DNA of 64,000 nt from Ailurus styani (GCA_002007465.1 LNAC01000008.1:5983878-6047877), one strand, 5' to 3'. Shown: positions 46,391 through 59,645, counted from the stretch's first letter. Program-made: numbers and translations. The notes: a model not told the origin generated them from the sequence alone.

Positions 46391-47939
46391 CTGATTGGTG
46401 TCATTCTTCTGTCTTTTTGCCTCTGACCCCTCAGGGATGAGCCTCACTGCGCCCATTCATTGGGAGGTGCCCACACGTGTAAGAAGGAAGATGCATGTTT
46501 TCCCAAGGAGATGCGGAGTTCCCACTGGGGTGAAGACTGGTGTCTGCTTCCACTCCCATCACCACTGTGTTTGTTTACAACCTAACTGGCTATTTTGCTG
46601 GACACTGCCTATAGCACCATGGCAAAAACAAGCAAGATCTACTCTAAGAAAAAAATGCATTTTACTGTTCGACAAATTATCTCATCTTCTTCCCAACAGA
46701 CCACGTTCACAGCAGGTTACTTAGACAGACTGGGTTGAATTGGACCATCTGTGAGGCTTTTGTGCTGCACGAAGGGCCAGCTAATGGTAGTGAGTCCACA
46801 AACCAGAGGCACACTCATCCCTTGTGAGCTCTGATGTTGTGCAAACCATCTAATTTTCCAGCTCTCAGACTACTCAGAGGATTAAACCCAAAGTGAGGAA
46901 TGTGAGGGGTTTTTTGTTTTTGTTTTTTGTTTTTGTTTGTTTGGTAAAGAATTTTGGCTTAGACTGATCATTCCTGTGACTCTTGGCTGGAGTGGCTCAT
47001 TGTACACCAGCTGTCTCCACATGCCACCAGCCTTGCACATCCAACACCTTGAAAGAGCGGCCATTTTATGATGATTTTTCACAACATTCCAAAAAGCTTC
47101 AAGAAGGTCATGGCTTGAAATAGAACAGAGGGTTCCAGTTCCAGATAAATGGAGGAAACCCACAGACACACTCTGCCCCCTGTCTCTCCCAAGAAGGCAG
47201 CTGCAAACACTGGACCCAGGCACAGGGCAGCTAATTGAGGACTCCAAAAAAGCAAACAGTTGCAGGTGGGTTGGAGAAGACCAGAATTCCCACCACCCCT
47301 GAATGGTGGTGCCGAGTTTCCCGTGTTTACTCTGGGATCCCCTGTTCAGACCCAAAGCAGTGGGGGGTTAGTGGCACCCAGGCAGAGAGAGCTCCATGTC
47401 CCCTGACTTGAGGGAGAAAGAGTTGTAATGTTCAGAGAATGAGGGAAATCATGTGCTTTTCCTTTTTCTACTGTCTCTGGTCTCTAGGAAGTTTGGACAT
47501 TAGGGAGGCTCGGCAATGGAATTGGCCCTGTGGCAGCAGCCACCCGGCGGCACAGACAGAAAACCCCCAGGGCAGCAGAACTTGCTTCGTGAGGAGGGGC
47601 TGTGGTCCTCCTCCGTCCACTTCTCTTCTTCTGTCAGTGCTCCCTGCACTTGACCCCAGATGTGAATGCAGCACCGGAAGCACTCAGCACACCAGATAAC
47701 CAAAGCCCTGGTTTCTGGCCAAAGGGCTGCAAAGGGGAGTCCAGGGAACCTGGGAAGGGGCAGACCTTGGGAATGAGGCCCCTAGAAGTTGCTTACAGAT
47801 GCCTAAGTTGGCCTCTGGGATGCAAGTGCATGGACCTGACCCAGGCAGGGAAATAGTGGAGAGAAAATTCCCACGGATCTAGAAAAACGTGAACATCACC
47901 AGCCAGCTAGGTCTAAGTGTGATTTATGACTCTCTCCAG

Positions 47940-49725
47940 CCAATGATGGCAGAATACAGATTCTTTTCTACTGCACATGAAGCAAATCACGAAAAAAATT
48001 CCTGGAACTAATTCCTAGCAAGGGTGAAAGACATGAGATCAATACATAAAAATTAGTGGACGCTAGCAATGAACAACTGGAAACTGAGATTAAAAACACA
48101 ACACCATTTTCAATAACTCCCCCAAATGAAATACTTAGGTACATATGTAACACAACATACAAAATATGTTTGCCAAAAACTGCAAAATATTGAGGAATGA
48201 AATAAAAAAATTCAGTAAACGAAGAGACGTATCGTGTTAATGGACTGGACGACTCAACATGGTAGGGACACCAGTTCTCTCAAAAGTAAGGTGTAGATTT
48301 GTCACAACTCTAATAAAAACCCAACCTGGAATGTTTTATAGTTAAAGACAAACTGATTCTAAAATGTATATGAACACACAAAAGGTCTAGGGTACCTGAG
48401 CAGTTTTGAAAATTTAGAATAAAGTTGAAGGAATCACACTACCTGATTGTGAGACTTACCTACAAAGCCGTCATGTGGGGTTGGCAAAAGGTATCAGCAA
48501 AAGTCATTGGAACAACAGGACACCGTTATGTCAAAACCCAAAGAAACCACCTCTACCTGAACCCCAGAACTTATTAACTCAAAATAGATCACTGATCTAA
48601 TATAAAACCTAAAACAGTAAAACTTTTAGCAGAAAACATAGGAGAATTTTTTTGTGGTTTGGGAGCAGGCAGAGTTTTTAGTTATGACATCAAAAGCACA
48701 ATCCATAAAAGAAAAATGGACCAATTGGATTTCATCAAAATAAAAAAAATTGTTCTGCAGAAAACACAGTAAGGGGAATAAAATACAAGATACGAACTGA
48801 AAAAAGATATATTTACAAATCACAGATGACAAAGGGTTTGTATCCAGAATATATAAAGAACTCTCGATATTCAACAACATGAAAGCAAACAGCCAATTGA
48901 AAGATGGGCAGTACGTTTTAACAGACACTTCATCAAAGAGGATGCAAAAATATCAGCTAAGTACATTGAATGATGTTGAACATCCTTAACCACTAGGGAA
49001 ATACAAATTCAAACCAGGTAGTGATACCACCACACCCCCATAAGAATGGCCCAGATAAAAAATCACTGGCATATCAACTGCTAGAGAGGATGGGTGTGGA
49101 GCAATTGGAAGGCTCCTACTCTGCTGCTGGGGATGCGTTTTACAGGTATTAACCCAGAAACCAGTTTGGCAGTTTCTTACAAAGTTAAGCATATACAGCA
49201 ATCCCACTCCCAGGTATTTTGCCTGGAGAAAGGCAAGCTCGTGTTCCAGCAGAAACCTGCGGACCTGTACACAGTTTTATTTGTAACTGTGAAAAAGCGG
49301 CAACAGTCTAAGAGTCCTTCAGTGAATGAAGGGATAAGAACTGGCAAACATCCACACAATGGAATTCTGTGGGGCAATAAAAAGGAACAAGCTATCGATA
49401 CATCAGTAACTTGGATGAATCTCAAAGGCATCGTGCTGAGTGGAAGAGAGCCAGTCTCAACAGACCATATTCTCTATGATTCGATTTATATGACATTCTT
49501 GGAAAGACAAAACTATAGTTGCCTGGGGTTAGTGGAAGAAAGTGAGGACAACCACAGAGACTCAGCATGAGGGATCTCCGGGGGCCGATGGAATTGTTCT
49601 GTATCCTGATCGTGATGGTAGCTACACGGAGCTGTACGTTTGATAAATTCCATAGAACCCAGCATGTGCATGAGAGTCATTTTTTTTGCTGTATGTTCAG
49701 TTAAAAATAAAAATTTTAAAATAGG
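47940..49725 (+). mobile_element. LINE-1 3' segment (L1M type), sense, decayed
   Basis: A long run follows the 3' part of L1 ORF2 and its 3'UTR. In order: ACTGGAAACTGAGATTAAAAACAC, TCACACTACCTGATTGTGAG, CACAATCCATAAAAGAAAAATGG, TATCCAGAATATATAAAGAACTCTCG, CCAGTTTGGCAGTTTCTTACAAAG, CACAATGGAATTCTGTGGGGCAATAAAAAGGAAC, GATGAATCTCAAAGGCATCGTGCTGAG and GTTCTGTATCCTGATCGTGATGG. It ends in an AATAAAAATTTTAAAA tail. Numerous stops, frameshifts and internal deletions leave no functional ORF2. It matches old 5'-truncated L1M copies. Confidence 0.88.
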
Positions 49726-49807
49726 ACAGAATGGTTTTTAGTGAAATGTATCTTGACTTTTTGGTGATTTGATTAGATTCAGTCATTGATTATTTAAAGA
49801 TTATTTG

Positions 49808-49985
49808 GGGCGCCTGGGTGGCTCAGTTGTTAAGCATCTGCCCCAGGGTCCTGGGATCAAGTCCCGCATCAGGCTCCCTGCTCAGCAGAAAGCCTGTTTC
49901 TCCCTCTCACACTCCCCCTGCTTGTTCTCCCTCTCTCCCTGTCTCTCTCTCTCTCTGTCGAATAAATAAAACATTAAAAAAAAGA
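49808..49985 (+). mobile_element. CAN-SINE, sense, internally deleted, with target duplication
   Basis: The head GGGCGCCTGGGTGGCTCAGTTGTTAAGCATCTGCC jumps directly to CCAGGGTCCTGGGATCAAG. It lacks the ~19 nt (TTCGGCTCAGGTCATGATC type) found in its relatives. The tail is GAATAAATAAAACATTAAAAAAAAG. AAAGATTATTTG flanks it at 49,796-49,807 and 49,986-49,997. Confidence 0.95.
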
Positions 49986-49999
49986 AAAGATTATTTGCT

Positions 50000-52662
50000 G
50001 TTCCCAAAACACCACTGAACCCTGATACTCAATTGTCGCATGAGCCAGCAGCGTGGACATCACCTAGACATTATTGCAAACATAGAATTTATCAAGACCA
50101 GAATCTGAATCAAAAACTGCATTTTAACCTGATCCCTAGATGATTCACATGCATATGAAAGTTTAAGAAGCCCTGCTTTAGAATTCCAAAGCCCCAGATA
50201 GAGTAGTGGCTCTTGAACATCAGCCCTCTGAGAAGCCCTCCGACTGGCCAAGCATCTCTGTTTAGACATTACCTGAAGGTATTGGGTCTGGGGGTTATAG
50301 CATCTCTTTCTCAATAGGCACTGTTCTTTCTAGTATTTCATCGTATCAGAGTCATGGTACGTGAACCCTGGCACTGATTTCTGGCTTTCCCACTGAGGTT
50401 AGCTCATTTGGAAGGCATCATTTAAATATACATCTGTCAGATATGGAAAAGCCCCACTAAGATTTCTAAGTCATTCCCAAGCAGATGCGAGGTAGGGGGG
50501 CTCAGAGGGAAAGATGCATCCCAGGGCCTGAAAAAGACAGGCTCTTACAAGGGCTAGATCCATTTCATTCGCCCCGGCAAGGGCAAGATAAACATCCGTC
50601 CCAGGCACACTCAAGTTCAATACCCTGTACCTTTGAGATGAATCTGCTGCAGTCTCGATCAGGTAGAAGGAGGGCGAGTATTGCAGCTCTGGGGGTTACA
50701 GAAGCCACTGCCTGGTCCTGAAACCTCGGGGTTCCAGCCCTTTATATGCAGAGAGGAGGAGTTATAGAAAGGGCTCAACCTTTCAAGGTTACATGCTCCA
50801 AATTAGTAGCAGAGTCACCGAGGTCTCATTCCAGGGACACGGTGGCCTCCTTCCTGGTGAAAAATAGCCCTTCTTCCCTGCTCCCCCTACCCACCCCAGG
50901 GCAGGCGAGCTTCTGTTCTGGCAGGCCCTGCAGGGACCATGACTTGGCTGGAAGCGGAGTTAGGGTTCGGAACATGTTCTGGATTACTGGGGAGCTCAGA
51001 CCTGCTGGGCATCAGCCAAAGCTGCCCTCCACCCCGAGGAGGGTAAAAGAGCCGGGGATGGTGTGACAAGTCACACTCAGAGGTCGCTTTACAGGATGAC
51101 TTAGAGAGGCGTGTTGTCCTTCGGAGCTGCTAATCCACGCATGGAGCCTGGTGATGACCTTTCACGGTCTGTTTGGTTCCCCCCGGGGAGAGCAGGAGCT
51201 GGCCCCTGGGGACAGCCTCCAGCTAAAGGGCATGACACAGGGACGGGCTTCTCAGTTGAAAGGGACCTTCCCGCCATCTCAAGTGGTGTTCTTGCATGAA
51301 ACACCTGGGATGGTCCCTGCCTGAGAACAGGTCAGGTCATTATCCAACTCCGCTAGGTCACTAAGAAGCACGCTTATAACTTAGTAACCCGAGTCACAGG
51401 GTCAGAGCTCAGCCCTTCACCGCGGATTTTCCAAAAGTGCAGGCAGATGGGATCATTGAATCTCCGAGCTATTTCAGGAAGCCCTTCCCTCCTCCCGTGG
51501 AGGCCCGGTTGGGGAGAGACGGAGGGAGACCTGGAAGCTACCCTTCAAAGCACCACGTCACCACAACGTCAGCAAGAGCGACACTGACGTCATTTTACTT
51601 TTCGTGTGTTTCTGCTGGTAAGTGTAATATGCAAGCAGAGAGGATAGGATAACAAAGCTAGTGAGATATTTCTATTCGTGTTTTTTTAATATCCTCTTGC
51701 CCCTTTACAAAAAAAAAACTCCACAGTGGAACTGAATATTAGGTAAAAGATGATCTCGAAGGACTTTTTTTGTTTTTGTTTTTTTCCCCACTGCTGAATG
51801 CTGGCAAAGCCTTTCTGGTTACCTGGGGTTCCTCAAACTTTACTGAAGGCGTTAGCACGTCAATTCCGAAAAAACTTATTAAGGGTCTGAGTGTTCCTGT
51901 ACCCACCCCCGGCCTCAGCCGTCCGAAAACCGATTTAACCCCCCAGCATGGAATGTGGAAGTGTCCGCGACTGGTTTACTTCAGAGAACAGGCATTTGTG
52001 ATTTTCCCAATTCAACTGAATTATGAATTGACATCCTTCCGAATTTCCAAGCTTTCGTTCCGGGTTTGTAATTTATTTAATGGGCAGACTCCTCCTAGAG
52101 GGGATCCTTCCCAATCAGATTTCTCCTTTGAGTGAAACCAGGCATCTTATGACAATGAGGCTTTGTCCAGGATCCGTGCCACACACACGCAGACTTTCTC
52201 TGGGAAGTTTAAGATGATTTCAGAGACAGGAAGAAACTTGTCTTTGGGGGGAAGGGGGGAGGCTGATTCTGGGCACGGTTGCATCTGGAGCCAAGGTCAC
52301 TCACTTGGGCCTGTTGACTTGCTGCTGACGTATTTTCTTATGTTTTAGGGTTTATGGTCATGTAGGAAAGAAAGAGAGCTATTTAGGGCCAGGTCCTTTC
52401 TGCTCTAATACCAGTATTATTCATATTATAGACTAAGAAATATTTGAGGTTGTTTTTAACAAGCTCACAGCATAGAAGGGGATTGTGACGACAGGGCACA
52501 ATTATTTTCTCAATTTAGCATGCTTCTATTTTTTTTAATTTTTGCAAAAAAATCTATTAAATTTTAAAATTTAAATTTTGCATAGACTTTACTTACTTAT
52601 GTTTCACTTAGTATCTTCTTTTTCACTTGTCATGTCTTGCTTTCTTTCTGAAACTTTTTCGT
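50000..52662. other. Intergenic, nothing recognised
   Basis: Mixed-composition sequence with no recognised exon, RNA gene or clear transposon. The short open frames lack family resemblance. Confidence 0.4.
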
Positions 52663-52857
52663 GGGGCACCTGGGTGGCTCAGTCATTGGGCATCTGCCTT
52701 TGGCTCAGGTCATGATCCCAGGGTCCTGGGATAGAGCCCTGCACTGGGCTCCCTGCTCAGCGGGGAGCCTGCTTCTCCTTTTCACACTCCCCCTGCTTGT
52801 GTTCCCTCTCTCCCTGTATCTCTCTCTGTCACATAAATAAAAAATCTTAAAAAAAAG
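52663..52857 (+). mobile_element. CAN-SINE, sense
   Basis: The head is GGGGCACCTGGGTGGCTCAGTCATTGGGC, the middle GGTCATGATCCCAGGGTCCTGGG. The CT-rich tract ends with CACATAAATAAAAAATCTT plus an A run. No clear target duplication was found. Confidence 0.93.
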
Positions 52858-52864
52858 TTTTTGT

Positions 52865-53560
52865 TTTGAAACAATCTCGTGCTTAATAGAATAGTACAGA
52901 GGTATCCCGTGTGCTTCGCCAAGACTGACCAAATGTTAATTCTGCTGCATTCGCTATAGCATTTCGTACAGCTCTCTAACTATCTATCTAACTACCTATC
53001 ATCATCATCGCTCTACTTTCCTATCATCTCCTTTCTGAACTGTTGGAAAGTTGCAAGCAACATGCCCTTTTACTTCTAAGTACTTTATATTTTCGTGAGT
53101 CTTTCCTAAGAATAAAGACACATAATCACCAGCTAGTGGTCAAAATTAGGAGATTTAACAATTATTATCTAATATACAAACATTTTTCAAATTTTCTCAG
53201 TGCGATTTATAGCAACTTCCCACCCTCCCCACCCCCGCCCATGGGATCTGGTCTCAAATCACCCACTGTATTCACTTGTCATGTGTCTTGAGTCTCTGTT
53301 AATCTAGGACATTTCCTCAACCTTTTGTTCGTTTGTTTTTGTTTCTGGTCTTTCATGACCCTGACTTTTTTTTTTAAGATGATAGGCCTATATTTTGTAG
53401 AATGCCTCACTTGCTATTGGGTTTTGTTTGATGGTCTTTCTTCCTAAGGTTTCCTAGGATGAGCGCCATTCCCTCCAAGAGCTCATGGTGATTTACCCAT
53501 ACATGGTGATTACGACATACTAGTCACCCCATCACTTCATTGCCAGGAGAGTGTCAAATT
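52865..53560 (-). mobile_element. Ancient L1-family 3' relic, probably antisense
   Basis: Landmarks include GAATAGTACAGAGGTATCCCGTGTGCTTC, CCAAATGTTAATTCTGCTGCATTCGCTATA, AAAGTTGCAAGCAACATGCCCTTTTACTTCTAAGTACTT, ATTGTATTCACTTGTCATGTGTCTTGAGTCTC-like text and GACATTTCCTCAACC. They match a widespread old mammalian LINE 3' region. Assignment to L1ME-type and its orientation are from memory. Confidence 0.5.
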
Positions 53561-56210
53561 GGTGAAAAAATATAGGATGTTTCAATGTGCACATAGCATA
53601 GGAGACTGATTTTCTGCAAGAGGGAAAGAGGAAGATGAAACTAATATTTATGAATGTGATACTGTGGAGCATTTCACCTTCCGTTGTTCTTCACTGACAG
53701 CCTCATGGGTGGCTGCCATTCTGTTTTATAGACATGGAAACAGAGGCCGAGAGGCTGGATGGCGAGCCCGGGGCCCCACATCTATGATGGGAGAGTTATG
53801 TTGGTGTGACCTCAAAGCAGGCGAGTGCTCTTGAAGCTGGTACATTTGTACGTGGTTAACATTGGCCCATATATTAGGCACAGAAGATATAAATTGTAAA
53901 TATCCACATAACACGTGATTAACATTGCATGATTTGAACTGCATCTGATTAAGACAGGTCAACATCCCTGGTTTTCATTTTAATAGGGAGGAAGAGTATG
54001 GCCCATGTGGTCTTCTTTTCTTCTTTTTTTCTCCAGTGCGGTCAGTTAAAAATCAGATGACCAAATACATGATCAAACAGCATGGGGGGTGTTGGGGCTG
54101 GACCAATAGAAAGTGAGGGCTTGGAGTCTCAGACTGTGGGTTCTGAAGTCCACATAGGAGTCCTATGGCTCAGCCCCATTTGCTGTGCAATGTGAACCAG
54201 GTTACGTGTGGTTACGATGCAGCCAGGGATTGAACAGGAAACAAGAAACCCTCATGAGTGTACAGACCAAAGGCTATACCACTAAGTAGAGATGGTTAGG
54301 AGGTGTGCAACAGAGGTGTGAGGACCTTCCCACGTGACATTTTGAAGAGAGGCCTCGCAGCAAATACTCCAGCCTATTATCCGTTGAGGGTGCTGCTACT
54401 TGAAGACCTTTCTTCCTTCCCTTTCCTTCTTTCCTTTTGTTCCTTTGTAAAATGTGGTCACCATAGGCAAAGAAGTCTGTGCATGGCCAGGCCAAATCTA
54501 GGGAAGGCTGGAGGCTGTGTTAGTAGTGGACACAGAGCTTCACTGTCCCTTACTCTGCCCTCTCTGGTCCCTTCACCAGGACCACGGGGGATGATGTAGG
54601 AAGGGGTAGAGTATCCTTCATCCCTTCGATCTTCTCTCTGCAATTCCTTCCTCCGACTCCTTTCTTCCAGGTTTTCCTCTTGATCTAATGGAGAAGTCAC
54701 GAGTCCTGAGTCCTGATTGTGATTGTGCGAAGCTCAAAATCGAATTCTGATTTCGTAGGACACTTTTTAGTTTACGAAGTACTTTCCACTGCATGATCTG
54801 CTCTAACGAGTTATCAACGAGGGTAAGGAAAAATGACAAGTGCAATAAATATGATAAGAGACAGACGATGAGTGTGGGAGTTTCCTCAGACGTGATGCGC
54901 CCACTGAACCCGGAGTGATAAGTGAAGGAGGAGGCATGTGGGTGAGCAGGTCCCCGAAGGCAGCACAGCCTGGACGAAGGCAGAACGGCGCTTGACAGAC
55001 AGAGTAGTTGACCCCACAGGCTCTGGTTCCTAAGACCCCTGCCCACTGTGGATTCCACCTACACAGAGCTGGGAACTGGAGTGTCTCTGAGACAGGTCCT
55101 TTGCAAAGCGACAGAAGCCTCCCTCTGAGGGCCTTCATGTCCCCAGGGAACTCTGGACACTTTGTGATGCATGAATCTCTAGGGAATTGGAAACCTGTCC
55201 CCTGGGGGGGATTATCTTCAAGGACCTCTTTTAAAAATCGTGCTTTGCAACAGATAAAAGTTGCGAAACTGACAAGGCCCTAGCCTGCGTCTCTCTGGCC
55301 TGACCTTTTTTACTCCTTAGGAATCTGATCCATGTTCCATTACCTTCGGATAAGCTGTTCCTGCTTGACGGGGAGGGTCTGCCAGTTACAGAGCGGCCCT
55401 GGATTACACCTGCATTTTCACCGGCCTTCCCGGTCATTCTCTGAAGAAAAATGAGAATGGGGAAGACTCTCTGGCAGACCCGTGGGCAAGGTTATTTTGA
55501 GCAAGGACTTTTTGGGGTCTTTACAGATGCTAAGAAAGAGGCTGCTGAGCCCAATGACGTCTGTCCAGGCACGTCCTTAGGTTTCAAGGGTACCGCTGGG
55601 GAAGGGCAGATCTCTGGCCCAGCCCCGAGGCTGGCTTTGTGGAGGAGGGGCGGGCTGAAGTGACAGCAGGAGGGGACTCCTTCCCACTAGGGCTCTGGGA
55701 GGTGGGGGAGTGAGTGAGAACTCGGTGCAGGGCGCGGAGCCCTGATGCAGCCCCCTGATGCTCTGGGTCGGCAGTACGGCTGGTGGTCTGCAGGGAACAC
55801 AGCACCTAACAGGCTGCTGCCGGCATAGGACCAAAAGGCCCCCACCGTTCAGCCAGGACCCAGGCCAATAGCCTGCAGGCTGTGCATTCCAGGGCCTGAC
55901 CCTCTCCTGTCGGTTGAGACTTCGCATGGTGTTAGGGGATGATCCGAGTCTGTGTTGGAGGGCAAGTGGGGGAGAGGACAGGATGGACAGGTAGGAGAGT
56001 CTAGAGTTAAGCCCTGCCTGTGCCTCTGTCAGATCTCATGGCCTTGGAAACTCCTCCTGTTCTCCGATGAAGTGAAGGGTCTCAAGGTCATCTCCAGCTT
56101 GAATACACAGCGGTTTTTCCAGGGAACGTTTCAACCTGAGGTTAAGAACAGGCTTGAGGGGATCTGAGAAGGCCTCATATGGACATTCGTGCGTGCATTT
56201 CTTTCTGAAT
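53561..56210. other. Intergenic, mostly unassigned; MIR-like core near 53,700
   Basis: Single-copy-looking sequence. GGTGGCTGCCATTCTGTTTTATAGACATGGAAACAGAGGCCGAGAGG (53,707-53,753) has the MIR core. No coding exon was recognised, and no splice-bounded frame stands out. Confidence 0.4.
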
Positions 56211-56214
56211 AGAG

Positions 56215-56425
56215 GACACAGCTTCCTTAAATCCACAAAGGGCACAGTGACAATGACACAGAACAGGCATTCTAGGCCAAGTACTATTTTCCTTCTATGT
56301 GCATAAGTCACATCCAGGCCTCACATCAGCGCTCTGGCACACAGAGAGGGTAAGTGATTTGCACGAGGTCACACAGTAAGCATGAGGGCCCTAAAGGCCA
56401 AGCTCTCGACCATTAGGCTACATTG
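56215..56425 (+). mobile_element. MIR-like relic
   Basis: Contains GGCATTCTAGGCCAAGTACTATTTTCC, CACATCCAGGCCTCACATCAGC and AGAGAGGGTAAGTGATTTGCACGAGGTCACACAGTAAGCATGAGGG. This is the usual order of MIR consensus features (tissue of core plus the AGGTCACACAG motif). Confidence 0.6.
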
Positions 56426-56479
56426 TGGGTAGGGAATGACTTTCCCATGGGGATCTGACAAAAACCCTCTCCCGAGAGA

Positions 56480-56960
56480 GAGGGGGGTGTCCCCTTGTCA
56501 TCTTTCTGGGCATATGTAAAACATATATGTAGATGTGGCTTTTTAGATATAAATGAAATGTTATATGTGCGTGCATCAACTTTAAGATCTTTCCACGTCT
56601 GCACGCACAGCTTTATGCTCTCCTTGTAACAGGTGCACAGCGTGCCCATTGATATACTGCACTTTACTTGTCCCCTTCTTTATAAGCATTTAGATTGTTT
56701 CCAGACTTTGGCTCTTATGAAGCATGTCACCTTATCTGCATATCTTTATGCACATGTGCAATCCTTTTGATGAGATAAAATCAAAGGGTAGCCCACTTAA
56801 ATCGGGGGTGATCCAGACCAGTTGTCCTGACAAAGGATCTAGGAGCTTACATTCTCACTGCGAACCTCTGAGAGGGCCCGCTTTTATAACTCAAAAAATA
56901 CATGTTTAAGGATGTTTTGGTACTTTGTATCAAAATTTTACAATCCTACCAAAGCTGTCA
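56480..56960 (-). mobile_element. Old L1 3'-end relic, antisense
   Basis: TTTAGATTGTTTCCAGACTTTGGCTC, CATATCTTTATGCACATGTGCAATCC and AAATCAAAGGGTAGCCCACTT resemble the reversed 3' region of L1M elements (ATTTAGGTTGTTTCCA... GGGTCAAAGGGTA). Diverged, with fuzzy ends. Confidence 0.5.
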
Positions 56961-57070
56961 AACAAATGTATGCATATACAGGCATAAAGGTGATCGTTAC
57001 AGAGATGGTAAAGAGCTAGAAACTGACGGAATGCCCAGCAAAAGGTAAGTGGTTAAAAATTCCTGGATCC

Positions 57071-57272
57071 CTGGGGCGCCTGGGTGGCTCAGTGGGTCAA
57101 AGCCTCTGCCTTCGGCTCAGGTCACGATCTCGGGGTCCTGGGATCGAGCTCCACATCGGGCTCTCTGCTCAGCGGGGAGCCTGCTTCCTCCTCTCCCTCT
57201 GCCTGCCTCTCTGCCTCCTTGTGATCTCTCTCCCTCTGTGAAATAAATAAATAAAATCTTAAAAAAAAAAAC
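57071..57272 (+). mobile_element. CAN-SINE, sense, with 12-bp target duplication
   Basis: GGGGCGCCTGGGTGGCTCAGTGGGTCAAAGCC head, CT-rich tract, TTGTGATCTCTCTCCC and GAAATAAATAAATAAAATCTT plus poly-A. ATTCCTGGATCC before (57,059-57,070) and ATTCCTGGGTCC after (57,273-57,284) differ at one base. Confidence 0.96.
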
Positions 57273-57879
57273 ATTCCTGGGTCCTCCATTCTGTGTGTGA
57301 GGTGAGAGCGGTCAGAGGTGCTGGGAGAGCCCCAGTGTGGAGAGGGTGTGTTTTAAGCCCCTAGAGCTGGCCCTCGAGGGTGCACTCAGCTTCACAGAAC
57401 CCCAGAACCCAGGTCTCTCTCCGCGCTTGCCCAGCGCCTCCCAAGCTAAGATGGGGGGAAAGGCGACTCCATCTGGATCTTACACCAGCCCATCTGGAGC
57501 CCCTGGCTGGGCTGGGGCTCAGGGAGATGCAGCCTCATGGGGGTCAATCTAGCTCTGGGAGCTGTGGACTCCCCACAACGTAGGAACAAGCTGAGCATCA
57601 GCTCAGGGGAACCACCTGTCCTATTTCGATGCCCTTCCTCGGGCTTTGCTGCAGCAACATGGCGGGGGGATTGGTAAAAGGAACCCGCAAGCCCCAAATC
57701 TCCAGGAGTAAAGCTGTGCGGCTTCCAGAAAGCCTCCTAACCCCATGGCTCATGTCTACCTCAAACATTACTGTAAACTGCAAATGGTTTGGGGCAGGTG
57801 CAAATTACTTTTATAAGCAGAAAAGTAAGGGAAATAGGAAAAAAATGCAGTAGGCATGGAAAGCAAGCCCTTACCCTGA

Positions 57880-57925
57880 GAACAAAAAAACAAAACAAAA
57901 AACAAAACAAAACAAAAAGCAAAAC
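57880..57925 (+). repeat. A-rich (AAAAC)n simple repeat
   Basis: Repeated AAAAC/AAAAAC units (ACAAAACAAAAAACAAAAC). Possibly the tail of an otherwise unrecognised retroelement. Confidence 0.85.
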
Positions 57926-59640
57926 ACCTCACATAGTCTGTGAGGTTCTCACTTAAAATATTTGGGAAGGAGGGAGGGTGTTAGGAATGTATGTAATTTG
58001 TCTTTATTTCCTGTTCATTGCAAGACCTGGGGGAGTGAATAGGAGTGGACCAAGTACCTATAGATACCTGGGCTTCCTTTGTCCTGAAGAATAAAGAGAA
58101 GCCAGTCCCACCAAGCAGTTTGGGAAAGGCAGCTGTGTGGCAACGCGGGGAGGTTAGTTGGCTTGTCCCAAAGAATCCAAAAGGCAGCACTGGATCCTGG
58201 GAAGATGGTGATGTGAATGTGTTCTCCTGCCTTCCTCATCTTCTGGATGCCTTTTCGGACTAACACTCCCACCCCAAAGGCCATCTGAAGCATCCAGTTC
58301 TCCTGAGACCCGCCACGGAGGATGTGGATGCGGGGCTTCTTTCCCGAAGCTTCCAGGTGGACGCAGGAGACCAGAAGCCAAGGGGAAGCTTGCCTCTCCT
58401 CTAGGCATAAGGCAAAATCTAAGCTGGCCACCTATCCTTCCCCAAAGAAGGCAGACTGTCCATGGCCAGCAGTGGGGGGCCGTGGAGGGGCACCCCCATC
58501 TCGCCAACCGTTGGTGAGCCGGAGGGGTCTGCCCAGGTGGACTGACTTGCTCCAGAACCTCACAGCTAGGACAGTGGTCTCTGGTCCTCACGCTCGGGCA
58601 GCTCTTTCCATCCGCTCAGCAGATGGCCACAGTCTGCCAGCCCATTTCCAGCAAACCTACAAATACAGAAACCTGGGAAAATGACAGACTGCAGAAGAAA
58701 GGAAATCATAAAAGCCACTTGCCAGAAGACCCCCTTCGAGTTCACGTTCCAGGACACAGCTTAAAGGAGTCTGGGTGGAGTGAGAAGCCTCAGCGTGGTT
58801 GAAGGTCAGGCCAAGCACCAGGTGCTTTGAGCGAGGGACACAGAGGGCTGGGGCCGCGGGTTGCGGGGGTGAGAACAGCATCCTGCACTTGCTCTGAAAG
58901 GGGAGGAAAATTCCAGTGAGAGAAGGGGGGGCCGTGAAGGTGATGACTTTGGGAGAAGCACAACAAGAGAAAGAGTAAGCAGCCGAAGAAGCCAGGCAGG
59001 AAGCAGGAAGGAAAAAAGCCTTGAGAAGCGGCCAGAAAACATTGTCAGGTTTGGGACCTCGGGGGAGAGGGCGGAGAAAGGGGATGGCGTCTGCCCGGTG
59101 GGCATAGGCTAAAAGTGGGAGTCTGTCTTGCACGTAGTTCCAACACACTTGGAGAAGCAGGAGAAGTCAGGGTCATAGAGATTTTGGAGCTGGCCCATCA
59201 GCCAGTCTTGATTCATCAGTAAGTAGCTGACCAGTGACGTGATGTGTCCCAGGCCTTATGGCCAGGGAGGGATGGAGGGGACATGGATTCTTCTGACTTC
59301 TCTGGGTTTCCTTCCGCCTCCGTGTTCCTTGCGATGGGAGGCTCAGCCCTGGGCCTTATGGAGCCTGCCGTCCATGCTGTGCACTGTCCCATGTCCTGAC
59401 TCCGAATGCCATGTCCAGTTCCTCCTCTTACCCGTGCAATACACCTGATTCTATATTGGCGAGCTCACAAATTTTATTCATGGTCTTTGCCTCTTAGAGA
59501 CTGGTTTTCTGTACAGGGAAGATAAAGGGAGGCCCACGGTTTACCCAAAGACCTCTGCTCTGCCAGGCATGTTCCACCTGCTTCTTCTCATTCTCATGCA
59601 TGTCCGGCCAGGCAGGGTCTTTTTAGAGTCCCTTTGCAAG
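57926..59640. other. Intergenic, nothing recognised
   Basis: The frames here, including a 163-residue one on the - strand ending near 58,657, have no recognisable domain. They lack supporting splice or start context, so no gene is called. Confidence 0.4.
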
Positions 59641-59645
59641 TGAAA

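Noticed and set aside
47940..49725. Possible protein-coding gene with frames such as the 158-residue one near 49,094-49,570
   Set aside because: The sequence follows the L1 ORF2/3'UTR landmark order; the frame is a chance remnant of decayed L1.
52980..53010. CTATCTATCTAACTACCTATCATCATCATC as a microsatellite
   Set aside because: Too short and impure to list as a tandem repeat; it is part of the old LINE-like stretch.
58657..59148. 163-residue open frame on the - strand
   Set aside because: No recognisable family, no splice or promoter support, and composition no different from neighbouring non-coding frames.
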